Assembly (NCBI RefSeq): GCF_000340215.1
Contig: NW_006921541.1
Coordinates: forward strand, 1,709,527-1,773,526
From: Pseudocercospora fijiensis CIRAD86
Taxonomy: Eukaryota; Ascomycota; Dothideomycetes; Mycosphaerellales; Mycosphaerellaceae
DNA length: 64,000 bases
Direction of reading: 5' to 3'
Shown here: piece after piece, positions 1 to 13,268 of the stretch
How the letters are laid out: each line of letters begins with the position of its first letter
Numbering within the stretch: the first letter of the stretch is position 1
Notes under the pieces: generated by a model
What the model saw: only the letters and a program-made list of their open reading frames with translations
What the model was told of the DNA's origin: nothing
The model's database searches: none
Translations under genes and position numbers: made by a program

Positions 1-161
1 AAATTATACAGTCTAATATCAACAGGATAGGAAATTAGCAGTGCAGGTTTGCGAGGGACAGTGATGAGGACTCCTGATGAGAGTCCTGAACGAGACACAA
101 ACTATGTTTCCCGGAAAGACTCAATCACAGTCGTCTTCCGAAGCAAACGACTGCTGTCACT

Positions 162-1813
162 ATGTCGGACCTGGGACTTGGGTCACTTGGTGACCTTGGG
201 CTCGGCAAATCCCTTGGCGTACTGGGGGATGGGCTGCAAGGAGTCAAGCCCGTCGTGGAAGACGTAACTGTGAGTCTTGGGGGTGCAGTGGGTGACCTAG
301 GCGGCCTCATACCTCCCAACGGCCCTTTCCAGGAATGCATTGTCACCGCATTTGGCAGAGACACGACTCGATATGCATTCCCCCAGGACTTGCTGTTTGG
401 CTTGACAGATCAACGGCCATACAACCTGGACGCGGCATGGACACCTGCTGCGATTGTGTATCCGCACAGTGCGATCGAAATATCCACTTCGGTGTCCTGC
501 GCGTATGAGTATGGTGTTGCGGTCCAGGCGAGAAGTGGCGGCCACAGCTATCGTGGGTTTGGTATGATTGTGCATCGCAGCCTGGGGAAGAAAGGATTGT
601 ACTGATTCGTTCGTCTTCAGGACTTGGAGGACAAGATGGCTCTCTCGTTGTCGACCTCAGATTTCTCAAGGACTTTTCATACAACTCGGCCACTCAACAA
701 GTCACCTTCGGATCTGGCAGTCTACTCATGGATCTGGATCGACAGTTAGCAGCGATAGATCGAGTCATGGCGTATGGTGTTGTTGGCGATATAGGCACAG
801 GAGGACATCTTGCCATAGGAGGACTTGGGCCGCTATCACGACTCCTTGGGCTTGCAGCTGACCAGGTTGTCTCTATGCAATGCGTGCTCGGAGACGGCCG
901 CATCGTTACGGCTTCGAATTCGGAGAATCCAGATCTCTTTTTCGCCATGAAAGGGGCAGGCTGGTCTTTCGCGATAGCCACGCAATTCACCATGCAGACC
1001 TCTCCAGCGCCAAGCACTGTCACAAGCTACCAATTCAACATCACCGCCGGCACTATCGGAGGCCTCGCAGATTCATTCAAGGCGTGGCAAAAACTCGTCG
1101 CGGATCCGGACCTGTCTCGCTACTTTGCCTCCACGTTCGTTCTAACGGTAGACCTCGCCATCTACTCGGGCACTTTCTTCGGAGATGAGGAAACTTTCAA
1201 CCGGCTCAATCTTGGTCTTTCGCTCTTTGACGGCATCATTGGCATTTCAATCGTAAGTCGGGTGGTGACAACCGTCATTCACGAAGTCATCGACATTGTG
1301 CAAGATCTTTTCGGCCAGATCCCTCAACACTTCTACTCCAAGAGTCTGAAATACACTCGCAACACGCTACTCTCTGACTCTGCCGTCGATACTTTATTCC
1401 AGTACATCGACCAGACCCCGAAAGGAGTGTTGATCTGGTTCATCGTCTGGGATCTCAATGGCGGGGCAATCGCCGACATTCGACAAGATGCCACCGCATA
1501 CTGGAATCGAGATGCACTTTTTTTCCAACAGAGCTACGTGTCAGACCCCCTTCTCCCAATCTCTCCGACATCCTACGATTTCTTGAACGGCATCAACGCA
1601 CTCGCGAAACAACTCAGGCCTGGCAGCGACGACAGTGCTTATCCGGGATATGTCGATCATCTTTTGCCTGACCCTTTGACCGCGTACTGGGGTGGTAATG
1701 TGCCTCGATTGAAGCAAATCAAAGGAAAATATGACCCGGCAAACACTTTTAGGAATCCGCAAAGTATTCCTTCGCCTTATGGGGGTCGTCAAAGGCATAA
1801 TAAGCTTCAGTGA
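162..1813 (+). CDS. Berberine-bridge-like FAD-linked oxidoreductase
   Basis: Two exons, 162-561 and 621-1813, are joined across a 59-bp intron (562-620, GTATGA..TTCAG) inside the GGHSYRGFG / GLGGQDG segment, giving about 530 residues. The family (FAD_binding_4 plus a C-terminal BBE domain) oxidises sugars, alkaloids or secondary metabolites using covalently bound FAD. Visible are the RSGGHSY motif with the FAD-linking His near residue 128, the GTGGHLAIGGLG loop, the ENPDLFFAMKGAG stretch and the C-terminal YDPANTFRNPQSI motif. The second FAD-linking Cys of bicovalent members (usual G-x-C-P-x-V-G-x-G-G) is replaced: the segment reads GVVGDIGTGG. No signal peptide follows the chosen ATG, and the Gly/Leu-rich first 50 residues look atypical, so an upstream exon beyond the window edge is possible. 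The substrate cannot be told. Confidence 0.88.
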
Positions 1814-4533
1814 GGGACCGGCTTGGACTCTCCTCGAGCACGTATCCACAGTCGTGGTAGGGAGCATCCAAACTTTGCACGCAATCCTCTGGAAGTGAGT
1901 CATCTCAAGGGCATGAACGCGGACTCAGCAACTGCGCAATCACATGCAGGCTCAGTCTGGAGGAACCAGGAATTGCGATCGCATTCAATGCCACATCAGG
2001 CCTCTTTAGTGGCTATAGGAGGAGGATTTTGGCGAATCTCGGCGGACAGCTTCACCTGCTTCGAACATGAGAACAGTAAAAACACACTGGATGAGAGAAT
2101 CTACAGTCGTAGTACACTAAAACAGCAAAGTCGCAGTTCAATTCATCATCCTGAGTAATCGAACATAATTCATGCGCAATTTGTGTTCATTGGATGAATC
2201 AGCTTTGCCTCTTAAATTCATCTGTCACCATATCCTACCCTCGTCGTTCTTCATAACAAGGTGGAGCATCACATGTATCTCATTCTCTCTCCCAACAACA
2301 AATGTAGCCTTGTCCTCGTAACTCCCTCATCGCAAACATGGACAACCTCGCACATCAACATCATCCAAGGACTACAGTACAGTACAGTACATAGTTCCCA
2401 TGTACAGAACAAGCCAAGACAATCTAGATCGCATCGGATCGCATTCAAGTTGCATTATTGCATCATACAGTAAGTACGTCTCTCTCTCTCTCTCTTATTA
2501 CCCGTTCAAGTACAACCCTTGTCTACCGAACTCGTGAACCGAACACTGCAACAGACGGGATTTGTTGGGGGGGGGGGGTTGCTAATAAGCACGGAACTGC
2601 GCAAAGCCGCGATGCCGTAGCGTAAGCCGGACGAAAAGAATCGCGTGATTCTGGCGCGGAAATGTTGCCGTGAGTGGGCAGAGGTTGGGTAGAATAGATT
2701 GCAAAGTGTCATCAGAGAGAAACGAGGTTGTACGAATGCGAAGGAATTCAGGCACAAAGAATTATCATCGTATCGCTCATGCAAAAGATGTTTCTCGGTT
2801 CAAGCTTCCTCCTGATGATGATCGCGATCACCCGCTCCCCAATCAAGAAAGAGAAGTAGTAGTGAGTGTGTGTACAGGATACAGTAACACGACACGACGG
2901 CGGGCTTTGATCTTGGTCTTGGTCTTCACTAGCGCTTCATTAGAAAAAAAGACATTTGTTTTTCTTTCCACGCCGGCTTCAACTCTGAATACGTGAAAAG
3001 CTACCAAATCGAACCCGGTGTTTACCATTGCCATCGAGACCTACGGCTTTCTTCCCGTAGCTTCTTCCGAGATCGGTAGAACTATCGCTGCAGGGGAAAC
3101 TCGCGCTGCGGAAGTTTGGAGTGGGGAGGGAAAGAAAATCTGAACTGGACTTCCTGGTGGTCAGCCCAATAGCGATGCACACATATCAAAGCAGCAACCG
3201 GCGAGTTCCTGCCGCACTTCTCCAACAATGTCACTACTCCATCGGTTCCAGTCTAGACTCCGCGCGGCTTTCTACAGTAGTCTCGTCTAGTCATCACATC
3301 ACGCAAGAAAGACCGGTCCAACCATGCAATACCGATTCAAAATTTCGGCCGCGGGAAAGTTCTTACCATAACGTCATTATTTATTAGCAAGCAACACGCT
3401 CACCTGTCACTCCTGCGCAAACTATGGAGATTCCTTACGTCCGCAGGGTATTCAATCCTCAGTCAATCAGTCGATTCATTCGGGGTAGAAATCTTTTCCG
3501 ATCCGATCTGACACATATGCTGATGAGACTGTCACTGATGAGATGAACCTAGACTCTTTCTTCTTCTCGTAGCTTGACGCAACGGCACTACTAATGCGAT
3601 GCAAAGAACATTCCACGGCAGCCAATTGACTCCGCGGCTAGTGCTTCCATCCAAGCCCATGTACCTGGGGATCATCATAGGCGATCGCTGGTTGTCGAAG
3701 TCTAATAAAGAAGAAGTGCTGTCGATAATAATCGCTCGAAAGTGATATTGACAGTCCAAGCTGTGAAGGTGGAAAAATTTTCAAGATCCACAAATCGGCA
3801 TTCCAAATAATTTGGTGCTACAAAGCCAAAGCCATTGACATCGAGGGTGGATCTGTGACTTGTACTATACACTGGGCGGGCGTTTTTCTTTTTGAGTGGC
3901 GTAGACCCAATGCTGCGAAGTGTCATCACAAAAACCACTCTCTTCTGTAGGTCCAATTAATAGCCGGTGTGGGCACTCTCGCACGTGGCTTGCGTTCAGG
4001 AGTCCGCCGTAGTCATCAGCAAGGTTTGCGAGGAGAACTTCCCGAATCCTTCTAGCGAGAGCGGTCCCAGAGTGGTATGGGTGAGAAATAATGGTCGCTC
4101 GGTCATCCGAGTGCCAGAATTGGCCTTGTGGTATGCGTGCGGCACAATAATACTGCACGCGAACGGTACTTGTCAGCGGTATCGATGACTTTGCGCTATT
4201 ATTGACCGCCTGCCTCATCATATCCCAACGTTCCTGCAACAACAAAATGGTCAGCGATCATTTGTGATCAACCACTACCAAAGTCGGAGATGGCTCGCTG
4301 GCCGAATTCGGCTTGCCGAAAGCCGAGTTGAGTTTTGGTGGCCGCGGGCGTGATGTTGTGATTTGGGAAATCATCATGTGAAAACATTTTCCTGTTGCGG
4401 CTTGGAACACTGCTAGTGCTGAAAATGATTACAATGATAAGGGAAAGCTGAGCAGGATGGAGCAAGTTCCCACGCGGGTTCATCAGAAATGTGCATTCGC
4501 TTTGTCAAGCTCTGGTAGGGCTGAGACGGCATG
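1814..4533. other. Intergenic region, no convincing gene
   Basis: Open frames here are short, overlap on both strands and resemble no family I recognise. The stretch holds a CT microsatellite (2479-2494) and a run of 12 G (2567-2578). A 126-codon frame on the minus strand (3865-4245) is the longest, but it shows no domain or codon pattern that supports it. Confidence 0.6.
2479..2494. repeat. CT dinucleotide microsatellite
   Basis: Eight TC units in a row, followed about 70 bp later by a 12-base G run (2567-2578). Both are simple slippage-prone tracts in non-coding DNA. Confidence 0.9.
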
Positions 4534-5657
4534 CTACTCGGTCCAGGCACGATACACAGTCCTGCTGCCCCAAATCTGACCTTTCTTTAGAACGACCTGC
4601 TGCCTCCATTGGTCATTGTTGATGGCGTTGACGTATCGGCTCGCCTCGATGCAGAGACCGCTTCGGGGTCCTCTTGCTGGCTGACCGTCCTTCGCGGGCA
4701 CGTCAATAAACCTGAGATAGTACCCCGAGTCAGCAACTGTCTCAAAACAATGGTATGCATTTGCTTACCGCCCAGCGTAGAATTGGAATGCAGGCTCTGT
4801 GCTAAGCGCTTCAAGATGAATCTTCGTACTGGGATGATAAAGCTCAATAAGCTTCCTCATTGGCTGACTCCTTGTGTCAAGAGGAATGCTTGAAGGATCC
4901 GGATTTACAACGAAGCAGTGGTCCGGGTCGGGCCTCTCAGCGCCCAGGACGAATTCCTCGTTCGCGTTGAATTCAGGATATGGTTCGATCGTACCAGTAG
5001 GTATGGCGTTTTCGTCCACCGGCAGATGCAGATTGGAGGGTACGATTACCTTTGTGCCCTCGATAGTGGGCCCATCAGATATGTTAAAGTAGCTGCAGGA
5101 TCTCTGTCAGCACAAGGATCTCTGACAGCGCATATGGCTTCGGAAGCTTACCTGTGATTCGTCAAGCTCACAACGGTTTCAGCAACCTCGTCGCCAACCA
5201 GCTCTGCTTCATACTCAATCTCAAGGCTGGTTTTCTCCTTGCCATCGTCATGTTCGAGGGTCGGAGTATACCACATCCTCATCTGCACCGTCCCAGGAAA
5301 ACCCTCTTCACCGTCCTTGCTCAGATACTTGAACATGACAGCATCTCGCCCCTTGCGATTGGTCGGTGTAGGACCTTCAAACTCCTGCTTGTCCCAACCA
5401 TTTGCGCCACCATGTAAAGTGTTTGGGCCATTGTTGGCTGCCAACTCATAGCTCTTGCCGTTCAGATCGTTGATCTTCGCGTTCGATATCCGATTTGCTA
5501 CTCTTCCAATGTTGGCTCCAAAGAAAGGGTTCTTCTCTTTGTATGACGCAGCGGATGGAAACCCGAGTGTAATGTTGCGCCCGCCTACTCGAAATTCTTG
5601 GATAATGCCGCCTTGGGGCAGAAAGGTGAATGCATCAGATGGCTGTGAAGACGCCAT
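4534..5657 (-). CDS. Aldose 1-epimerase (galactose mutarotase)
   Basis: Three exons on the minus strand, 5152-5657, 4769-5092 and 4534-4711, with introns 5093-5151 and 4712-4768 (both GTAAGC..AG), give 335 residues, the usual size. The enzyme interconverts alpha and beta anomers of aldoses ahead of the Leloir pathway in the cytosol. Family landmarks sit in order: GANIGRVANRI, the NTLHGG catalytic His, TNHSYFN with the second His (formed only across intron 1), and GLCIEASRYVNA carrying the general-base Glu near the C-terminus (after intron 2). Splicing restores all three catalytic positions, which supports the model. There is no signal peptide. The start MASSQPSDAFTFLPQGG matches where family members begin. 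Confidence 0.93.
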
Positions 5658-6770
5658 TCTTGCGAGACCAAACTCGGGGCTGGATTGGGGTTACCTTGCG
5701 CACGGCGCGTAGAATGTTTCCAAAATCTTGTGGAAAAGCATCAAACTGTCGAGATGATGAGCTCCAGTGTCCATCTCCATTATTATTGTGGAGCCGTGGC
5801 CCACAAGCAGAGGGGCATCTTAGCCTAATTTCAACCTCATGTAGTACTGACTTCCTCACGGAACAACTGACTGACCGACAAACTATGGTGTGTCCTTGTT
5901 GTCGAGGACAGGAGGTTTACAACACTTCTAATTTGGTAGCCAACTCCGAGAAGTGAGTGGTGAGGAAAGAAAACGAAACGTGGATCTTTTTTGAACCTCT
6001 CCGGGTCACGCACAGACCGTAGCCGTTCCTGACTCAAACCTTCCTCCGGCGATTGCCTTCAAGGTTCCATCAAACATATTCATTACTGTGGTACGGTCAA
6101 GACGCCAATCGAGATTGCAGATTAGCGACAACAATTATTATTATTATTAACGCATTACTACTAAGTCGTTGAGAGACTCGTTGAGAATTCATTCTTCTCC
6201 TCTCTGCGCACCACAATGTGAAACGCCGTCTAAAGCTTCGGCGACCGTACGTCTCCAGGGTTGAGACGGCCATACCATTTCCTGGAGAAGGTGGCAAAAC
6301 AGAATCTCAGTTGAAAATTTATTACAAGTGTTTCGAATCAGAAGCGTGAGAGAGATGTTGTCCATGCAGGTGGATGGAGAACTCAGTGATGAGCTAACTC
6401 TTAGTTGTGCTGCACACTCATGACAGCTAATTACGAGCAGGTATTTGTGATCGTGCTCAAAGTGAAGCTTTCCCGAATTGTCTCCTGTTCGTGGTACCAT
6501 ACAAAGCAGCCTGGCTGGGCAATTCGAAGCCGACTCCCATGTCTATGGACAACCAAGGCGGTGGGATGTCCCGTTGTCCACGCTAAATCGCAGCAATAAA
6601 GAAGCGACACACTCGTTAATAAGTAGTCCTTGGCAAGTCGCCGACCCAGACCATTTTGACGCAAAGCCATCGCCGATTATGCTATATCATGGCGGGTATC
6701 TAAATTATCGGATCCAAACTCAACCGGTCGAACGCATAAAGAGGGGAACAAAGAATGTGTTGCCCAATCG
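5658..6770. other. Intergenic region
   Basis: This is the upstream region of the epimerase and the downstream region of the Zn2Cys6 gene. It contains a short ATT microsatellite near 6133-6148. I see no gene. Confidence 0.6.
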
Positions 6771-7928
6771 TCATGTCATGACCTGAATGTACTGCTGGAA
6801 CTCGAGGTCCATGGAATCGGCTTGAAATCCTGGAAAGGCTCCGTCTTGCAGTCTAGGTCCATCTCCGAAGCCGTTCGACATGTGTATAGGTGGGTAAGAC
6901 GTGAACGCCGCCATGTTTGCCTCGTATGGTGCGGAAGTGGGCTCCCATGGAAGACCATTGAGATTGTGGAGTTTCGAGTCGATCTCTGGTGTTTGAATGG
7001 CGAAGTCAGGTCGCATCGCATAGCTGGCCGTGGTGTCTGGGTATGCCCATTCTGCTTGGTAGAGCTGGGGATCATTGGCAAGTGGTGAGGCTTGTTGAAG
7101 AGGCGATGGCTGAGCTGCTGACGAGTAGGATAATCTGTGAGGTGGACGAGCCGGAGTGTGTGCTGGAGGGGATGATGGCGCGCTGCCGAACGCAAAGTTC
7201 TCTTTGAACACTGCGGGCGCAGGCTTGGAAAGAGTGGGCGTGCTATGCGATTGCGAGCGGGCGTGACTGTGTTGGCTGTGTTCCGAGTCCGAGCTGAATG
7301 ATTCTCGTCGCTGCTGAGTGTAGCCAGCGCCATCTGCCAATAGCCGCGATTGCAACTTGGTGCAGTCCTCCTCAAATGTCTCCAGCTCACCACTACCGTC
7401 GTGCCTTGCCTCGAGTAGGTCCAAGGCAGAAAGAATATCGTGGGTCAAGGGATTGCCGTTCGACTCTGCAAGTGGTGATCCTTTCCAGGCGTTTGCTTCG
7501 ACTAATCGCTTGTACATTTCCTGGAGACCAGATACCAGCTGGCCTTGTTGTTGTTCGAGCATCTCCACATATCCCTTCGGATAGACCTTGTCGTGAGACT
7601 TTTTCCGTTCGCTGACAATGATCAGCTCAAGCCGATTGATCGATCGGTCCATCACTTACCCAAAGACACAGATAGCATTGTCAGACTTGCATCGAGTGCA
7701 AGGGTGAGCGCCATCACATTTGCTCTTCTTCAATCGACATCGATCGCAGGCCTTGCATACTCGCTTTCTGATGCTGTCGGATGTCGAGTCTTGAGATGAT
7801 GTCCGTTGTGGCGTGGCCATCTTGTTGACTGGGGAGTGCGCCAACGATGGGGTCATCGTATGGCTGTGATATGGAACGGTGGTATTGTTTAGACACTGAA
7901 GCTGGCTGCGGTGAGCCATGTGGACCAA
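6771..7928 (-). CDS. Zn(II)2Cys6 transcription factor
   Basis: Exons 7660-7928 and 6771-7611, with a 48-bp intron (7612-7659), encode 369 residues. The N-terminal half of exon 1 ends in a binuclear zinc cluster with spacing C-x2-C-x6-C-x5-C-x2-C-x6-C (CDRCRLKKSKCDGAHPCTRC). The intron falls just after the last Cys, and splicing produces FGERKKSHDKVYPKGYVEML, a conserved linker plus the start of a dimerisation coiled coil in a subgroup of ascomycete regulators. The rest is low-complexity (Ser, Pro, Gln, His) with no fungal-specific middle homology domain that I can see, so it is a short regulator. It should act as a nuclear DNA-binding protein, probably a dimer. The target pathway cannot be inferred. 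Confidence 0.9.
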
Positions 7929-10900
7929 CTCTTAAATACGTGTCGTGAGGGGAAGACAGCAGCTAGTAGAGAGATGGTTCATCGAGGTGGAGTGGAGCCA
8001 GTAGTGTGATGAGGCAGCAGCAGAGGTGTTTACAAAAGGCGTATGAGCATTGGGAGGCGGATGGTGGATCTTTCATATAGCTACCACAGCAGTTGCGCAG
8101 TGAACCACGGAGCGCCAGAGCGCTGGAACCCCCGTCACGCTGGCGCCGATGGGTAATCCTGGGATGCTCAGCCCGCAATGGTGCACGCTGCACAGCACTC
8201 AGCATCAGCACACGGAAGCCATCTGTAATCGTGCCGTCGACGACACTTGCGACGCATGGGCAACCCTACCCTCGCCGCCATGCATCTAAGAAACTCTGTT
8301 TGTGAACAGGGCGCATGGACCACCGCGCTGTGCTGTGCGGGCAGCGGCGCTGAGTCTGACGAGTAGTAGTGAAGTCGTGGTGAGGAAGGAGGCAGGAGGC
8401 AGAGAGCAGGATCTGCCGAGCGAGCGACCGGGCTCGGCTGAAGCACAGCGTCCGCACTGAATTTCTATCCGTCCGCCGATGATTATGTGATGCCCGCATA
8501 ACCGCTTTGGTTAACGACGCGGGGGGCGCATGTGAGGCCTCAGGCTCCACGCCACCGCCTCGCCCACCGACCGTGGCATATTGTTGGCCGAGACTTGGCC
8601 TCTTGGACTGCTGACGCTGCGTGGACGGGGCGCAGGCAACACGAGCGTGATTCGTGCTGGAGCGGAGGGTGATGGTGATGCTATTCACCAAGCATGCGGC
8701 ATGCCACCTCAGACCTGCTGGGCCGCCGTACTCGAGTGTGCGTCTCCTTCTCGCCTCGGCCGGCGGAAGTTCCCAGCCTCATCAAGGCTCGTTCGCCAGG
8801 GCAGACGTGTCTCATTTCTTGCTGCCCTGCCCTGCCCTGCCCTTCCCTGCCCTGCCAGTCCATTTCCCGTTTGGAGCAGCACCACAGGCAGCTCACCGCG
8901 TCACGCGAGCCCCTGGTCGAGCTCGGATGGGCAATGCTTCCACCACCGCACGCCCGTCGCACACTCACTTAGCCTGATGATCAGCTTTATTGCACGAATA
9001 CTCCATCTACACGCCCTGCACCCTCCTCCTAAATAGGCACTTCCGCGGACTCGGATTGCTCCACGTCCGTAGAGTGCACTGAAGACTTGTTATGACGCTA
9101 TGACGGCAGTGAGCGCTGCTCAAACGGCATGGTCCTCATCATTCGACCAAGGAAGATTCCTCATCACGGCCCGACTTCAATGCAGAGTCCGAGCGGCTGA
9201 ATCCATACCACATACCCGCCTCCGTGTCGACCACTTCTTCCTCGCACGAATACCACATTTGTTGCTTTGCTCTCGACAGGCCAGACAGATTGGGACGGCC
9301 CGCGGTAGCTCATTCCTGATCCGGCACCAAATGAGCCGGCAGAAGATGTCCCTTCCGTCCACAGCTTGACTACTGACTGTCATCATCAGCAGCAGCCTGG
9401 ATGTGTCATTCATTATGCCGAAAGTCTAAATTCGCAACCCAGCAATCATTGGTCTGCTAATGCTCAGCGTGCACTATGAAGTCGTTGGATGTGTTGAGCC
9501 CCCAGCACTGAGACTGCTGCTGGAGTCCTGTCGCAAGAACCGGCCGATGTTTCTCCATCTCCTCATTCTGGAAGTGTGGACTCACCATAACAAAGATGGC
9601 TACAGGAGACACCATCCTGCTGCAGCACTTCCTTCGCGATGCAGCCACTGTTGTCCCGACCGACAACCTACACGACCTTGGGTGTGAAGCAGTCACGGAG
9701 CTCGAGATAGATCTGGCAGCATCACCGCATTACGATCATTTCGGAACGCGAATGGATCACAAGTTCACTGCTGGCAGAATTTCCTCTCATCTTCGGTTGG
9801 CAGATACGACGTACGAAAGTTGAATGAAGTCACAGTCGGACCAGCATGGCATGACCGAATGGCCTTACAGACCTTTCCTTTGGACAGTCCAGCGAAGATC
9901 ATGTCAAACCGAGTATCTGAATTCCACTAGCCCAATATATGCCCAAATGCGACGGCCTGTCCTCAGCGCAGCCAACAGGAGCGAAATCGAAACGCAGCCA
10001 TCTTTGTTGTGATACTGCGACACTCTTTTATTACTCGAGCCACCCATAGCGTCTTGCACGAAACGAGGAGAAATGGCTAATGTGCGGTGACCTGATCTCA
10101 GGTCTTGTGGGCCAATGCAGATCATGTCTCGTGCACAGAGTTTCTGATGTCGAATGCCATAGCTATCGCAGCTCACAGTCCGAATGTAAGCACCCGAAGA
10201 ATCGCATGGCTTCTTATATGTGGAACAAACGGCTTCTATTGCCGACAGATCATGAGATTCTGGGCCTCTGGCCCGAGAGGGGACTCGAGCATTCCGCTAT
10301 ACCATGCTTTCCGAACGAAGTCAATCTTGAATGACCGCTGTTCTGCACAAGGAGTAATTTAGGTAACCTTACCGCGCCTGGGAGACCTCAGGCCTCAATT
10401 GCGTTTGCGCAACTCTATATTTTCAACCACGAGAGTACTCAGCAGCACTGTCAGGTTGTGTCAGCACATGAAGAGCACGGAAATAAAATCAAGTGCGCTG
10501 CTCGTTTGAAATGCTTGTCTGGTCCTCTCGAGGCCAACGAAACCGATTAAGCTCGAGTGCATTTACGAATTAGGACATTCACCAGTGCATACAGCCTCCG
10601 CAATATCGACATCACAACACGCTCTCGGCTCTTCATTCCTCTCGCAATACGAACTCGATTTGACGTGTCCACGTCCTCGCATGTCCATTCTGGCATCATC
10701 ACGTTGGGTCCGGGACCAGGAGTTCACCGCCCTGTCACTGCCCACTCCATATTTATGAAACTCACAGGCCCTCTCCCGATCGCTCGGTTCTGTCACCTTA
10801 TCAGCTCGACCAACGAGCTGCACCAGTGGCTGGGTACCCTTCGCATTGGAGCCTGCTCGTACGCATCGGAGACCAGCTTCAGGCTGGTCTCAAGCCTGGT

Positions 10901-12224
10901 GAAACACGTGTCCCCAAGGTCAAGTTGCGTCTCATCTTCGAGGACCCAGTCAACTTGGCACCGAAGTGCCAGTAACTTCGCAGAGTCTAATTGCCATTCT
11001 CAACTCTATTGCTGCTATTCTGAACCCGTTTCCGTGCAATTTCCCAACCTCGTTTCTGCAAGTGCAGCGTTTCCTGACCTTGAAGGCAAGTTGCATTGAT
11101 GTCGAAGCGGCGTCACGCCATCAGTCGCTGTTCACACCGTGCTCTATCAGCATCGATGGAGCGAAGGCTCAAGAGGGTGATGACCTGCGCGAATAGAGGC
11201 CTGTCGCCATTATTCCGTTGGGGGTGACGCGAAAGCATGCTCCCCGAGCCGTGCTCGACTCTTTCCAGCATTGGACCAGCATGCGACAAGGCTTCATTGG
11301 TACCCGGACGTGGTAGACATCGGGCAGCCTGACCACGCTTGGCGGCAATTGCCGGGATGCAGTTGGCCTTGTCCCAGCAGTTGGCAAAGACACCTGGCAT
11401 GGTCACCGCTCACCTGAGTCACGTCTTCACCCAAGTGAGATCACCCGTGACCACCACGAATCGTACACTTTCTACCCCGGAGTGAGATTGGCTGTTCAAA
11501 TCCAGACCCTGAGCCCAGAAGAAATACACGTTAAAGCTGCAATTCAACACCAGGCTGATGTCACTTCTCTTCCCCCGCGCGCCTGCTGTGCAGAGCATCG
11601 ATGAAGTTGACGAAGTGGTACATACTGTGGCCTCGAAGTCGGTGCTAGATTGAAAACGATCGCCCAACTGCCGTGCGGCGTGCGCGTGCGCCGGGCTTGC
11701 AAGGATTTCGCACGCAAGCGGGCTGGGCGTGCATACCCCAGCAACTGCCAACCGTCCCTTCGAACCTTAAATTCAACGTTCCCAGCCCGGTCCCTTTTTT
11801 CAACACAGCCAGCCAGCCAGCCAACCATAGCACCAAACATACGCCAAGGCAGTGCAATTTTTGTCGCTACAACGAGACCAGAATACTCGCATACGACCCA
11901 TGATACGTGGCTTCTCATTTACGAGCGTCTCTATGCCTTGGCAGTCAAGTTCAGACGCTGCACGACTGCTCCCAGATCGAGGAGACTTTGCATTCGGCTT
12001 TGCGCTTCCAGATCTCCGACATGCATATGCAATTCACCTCAATCCCAAGGCATGTGAGTGAATATGTACAGTGTGGCATTGTTGACATGTGACACTTCGT
12101 CTTCACACTGCCGATGCTTTTTGGAGCACGAAGTGATTTGCACACTTAAAATCGGCGTATGTTCATCAATCTCCAAGCTACCCACCCAATAATGGCACGT
12201 CCTTGGGCTGTTGGGTTGGTCCAA

Positions 12225-12248
12225 AGGCGTCAGGCGTCAGGCGTCAGG
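12225..12248. repeat. Three tandem copies of AGGCGTC
   Basis: The heptamer AGGCGTC occurs three times head to tail in non-coding DNA. No function is evident. Confidence 0.85.
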
Positions 12249-12739
12249 TCGAGTAGTCAGCAGCTGAACTCATTCGCAATCCGAGCCTGTTCCCGCTTTG
12301 AACTCTCACATGCCCGGAATTGGAAATCTTGACAAGGAGTTTCCCGGATTTTCGCTCCCTTTTGCGGAGCAACCAACATGTAGCCGCTTTCAATTCATCA
12401 TTACAGTAGTGCGACTGTGATCGACGTAGTCACGCTAGAGTCTCTTTGATTGCTTATGTTTGCGGGCGGGTCGATTGACGTTGACACAACTCTCCGCCGA
12501 CGCAAGATTGCGAGTTCAACGTATGTACAGAACGAACCCAGGCATTGCCCGCAATCCGGAATTTTTGGTAGTCATTTCTCGCCCTAATAAAACTGCGACT
12601 CATCTACCAAACACAACCCTACACAAATATACAAAGGATCAACAAGCTTGACTGACAGTAGTTCACGGCGCGGGGAAAATCCGACTCAAGTGTACAGTAA
12701 GTTTCGGCTTTATAAACTCGGCTTGGAAAAAAATCCGAG

Positions 12740-12970
12740 CTTGAAATCTGCAGCATGTCGCATTATTATTATTGTCGCTATAGTAGTGCAGTACCGCATA
12801 GAGTATTCGGACCCTATTAGTTGTGCTAATCCTCGCTTGCCTAAGATAGTATGTATCCCCGAAGACCCGAAGAGGCGATCACGATTTCGCGGCTAGTAGA
12901 ACTAATATATATAGATCGGATCGTATATATATAGCGAAGAGATCTCTGCTACGAGAGGATTGGATAATCG
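12740..12970. repeat. Possible RIP-worn repeat relic
   Basis: A short TA-rich patch contains ATT tracts, a near-palindrome built of TATATATA around GATCGGATC (about 12903-12933), few CpA/TpG and many TAG/CTA triplets. In texture it resembles the transposon island further right and differs from its surroundings. No ends or coding domain are seen, so this is tentative. Confidence 0.3.
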
Positions 12971-13142
12971 GAGAGCGAGCATAATCGGTTTCTATGCATG
13001 CTCGTCAGACTTATTAACATCTGCTGCGAGAGATTATTTAGTCGTTCATCGTGCAGGACGGAGCATGTCGGCAGTTGGTAAGAGCCGAGCGTTGTACAGC
13101 CGAACCTAGCCACCGGCCCCGGAAGCAGTGTCGAGCCACTTC

Positions 13143-13180
13143 TCCTTTGCTTTGCCTTTGCCTTTGCCTTGATACTTTGC
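13143..13180. repeat. TTTGCC hexamer low-complexity tract
   Basis: Several head-to-tail TTTGC/TTTGCC units lie in non-coding DNA just before the GCCAAG cluster. Confidence 0.8.
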
Positions 13181-13268
13181 CACTCAAAACGAATACGGTC
13201 CGTTCTACGGCCAAGAAACACGGCATTGTTTATTTTGGCTTTTGTCCGTAAACGTGTGACGTGGTACG

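Larger units (their letters stand above)
7929..13268. other. Long gene-poor stretch
   Basis: More than 5 kb upstream of the zinc-cluster gene holds only overlapping short frames with no recognisable domain. Part of it (about 8.1-9.0 kb) is GC-rich and has a TGCCC tract near 8820-8857, which could be a long 5' leader and promoter of the transcription factor. A 180-codon frame on the plus strand (10557-11099) has no supporting features. It may hold non-coding RNA or eroded genes, but I cannot support any. Confidence 0.55.

Noticed and set aside
8500..9036. GC-rich overlapping frames (8581-9036 and others) as a gene
   Set aside because: Several frames are open only because of high GC and TGCCC repeats; none has a domain.
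9586..10012. Inverted 13-bp match AACAAAGATGGCT / AGCCATCTTTGTT as possible ends of a small transposon
   Set aside because: Many 13-bp inverted matches are expected by chance in 64 kb. There is no target duplication or extension of the match.
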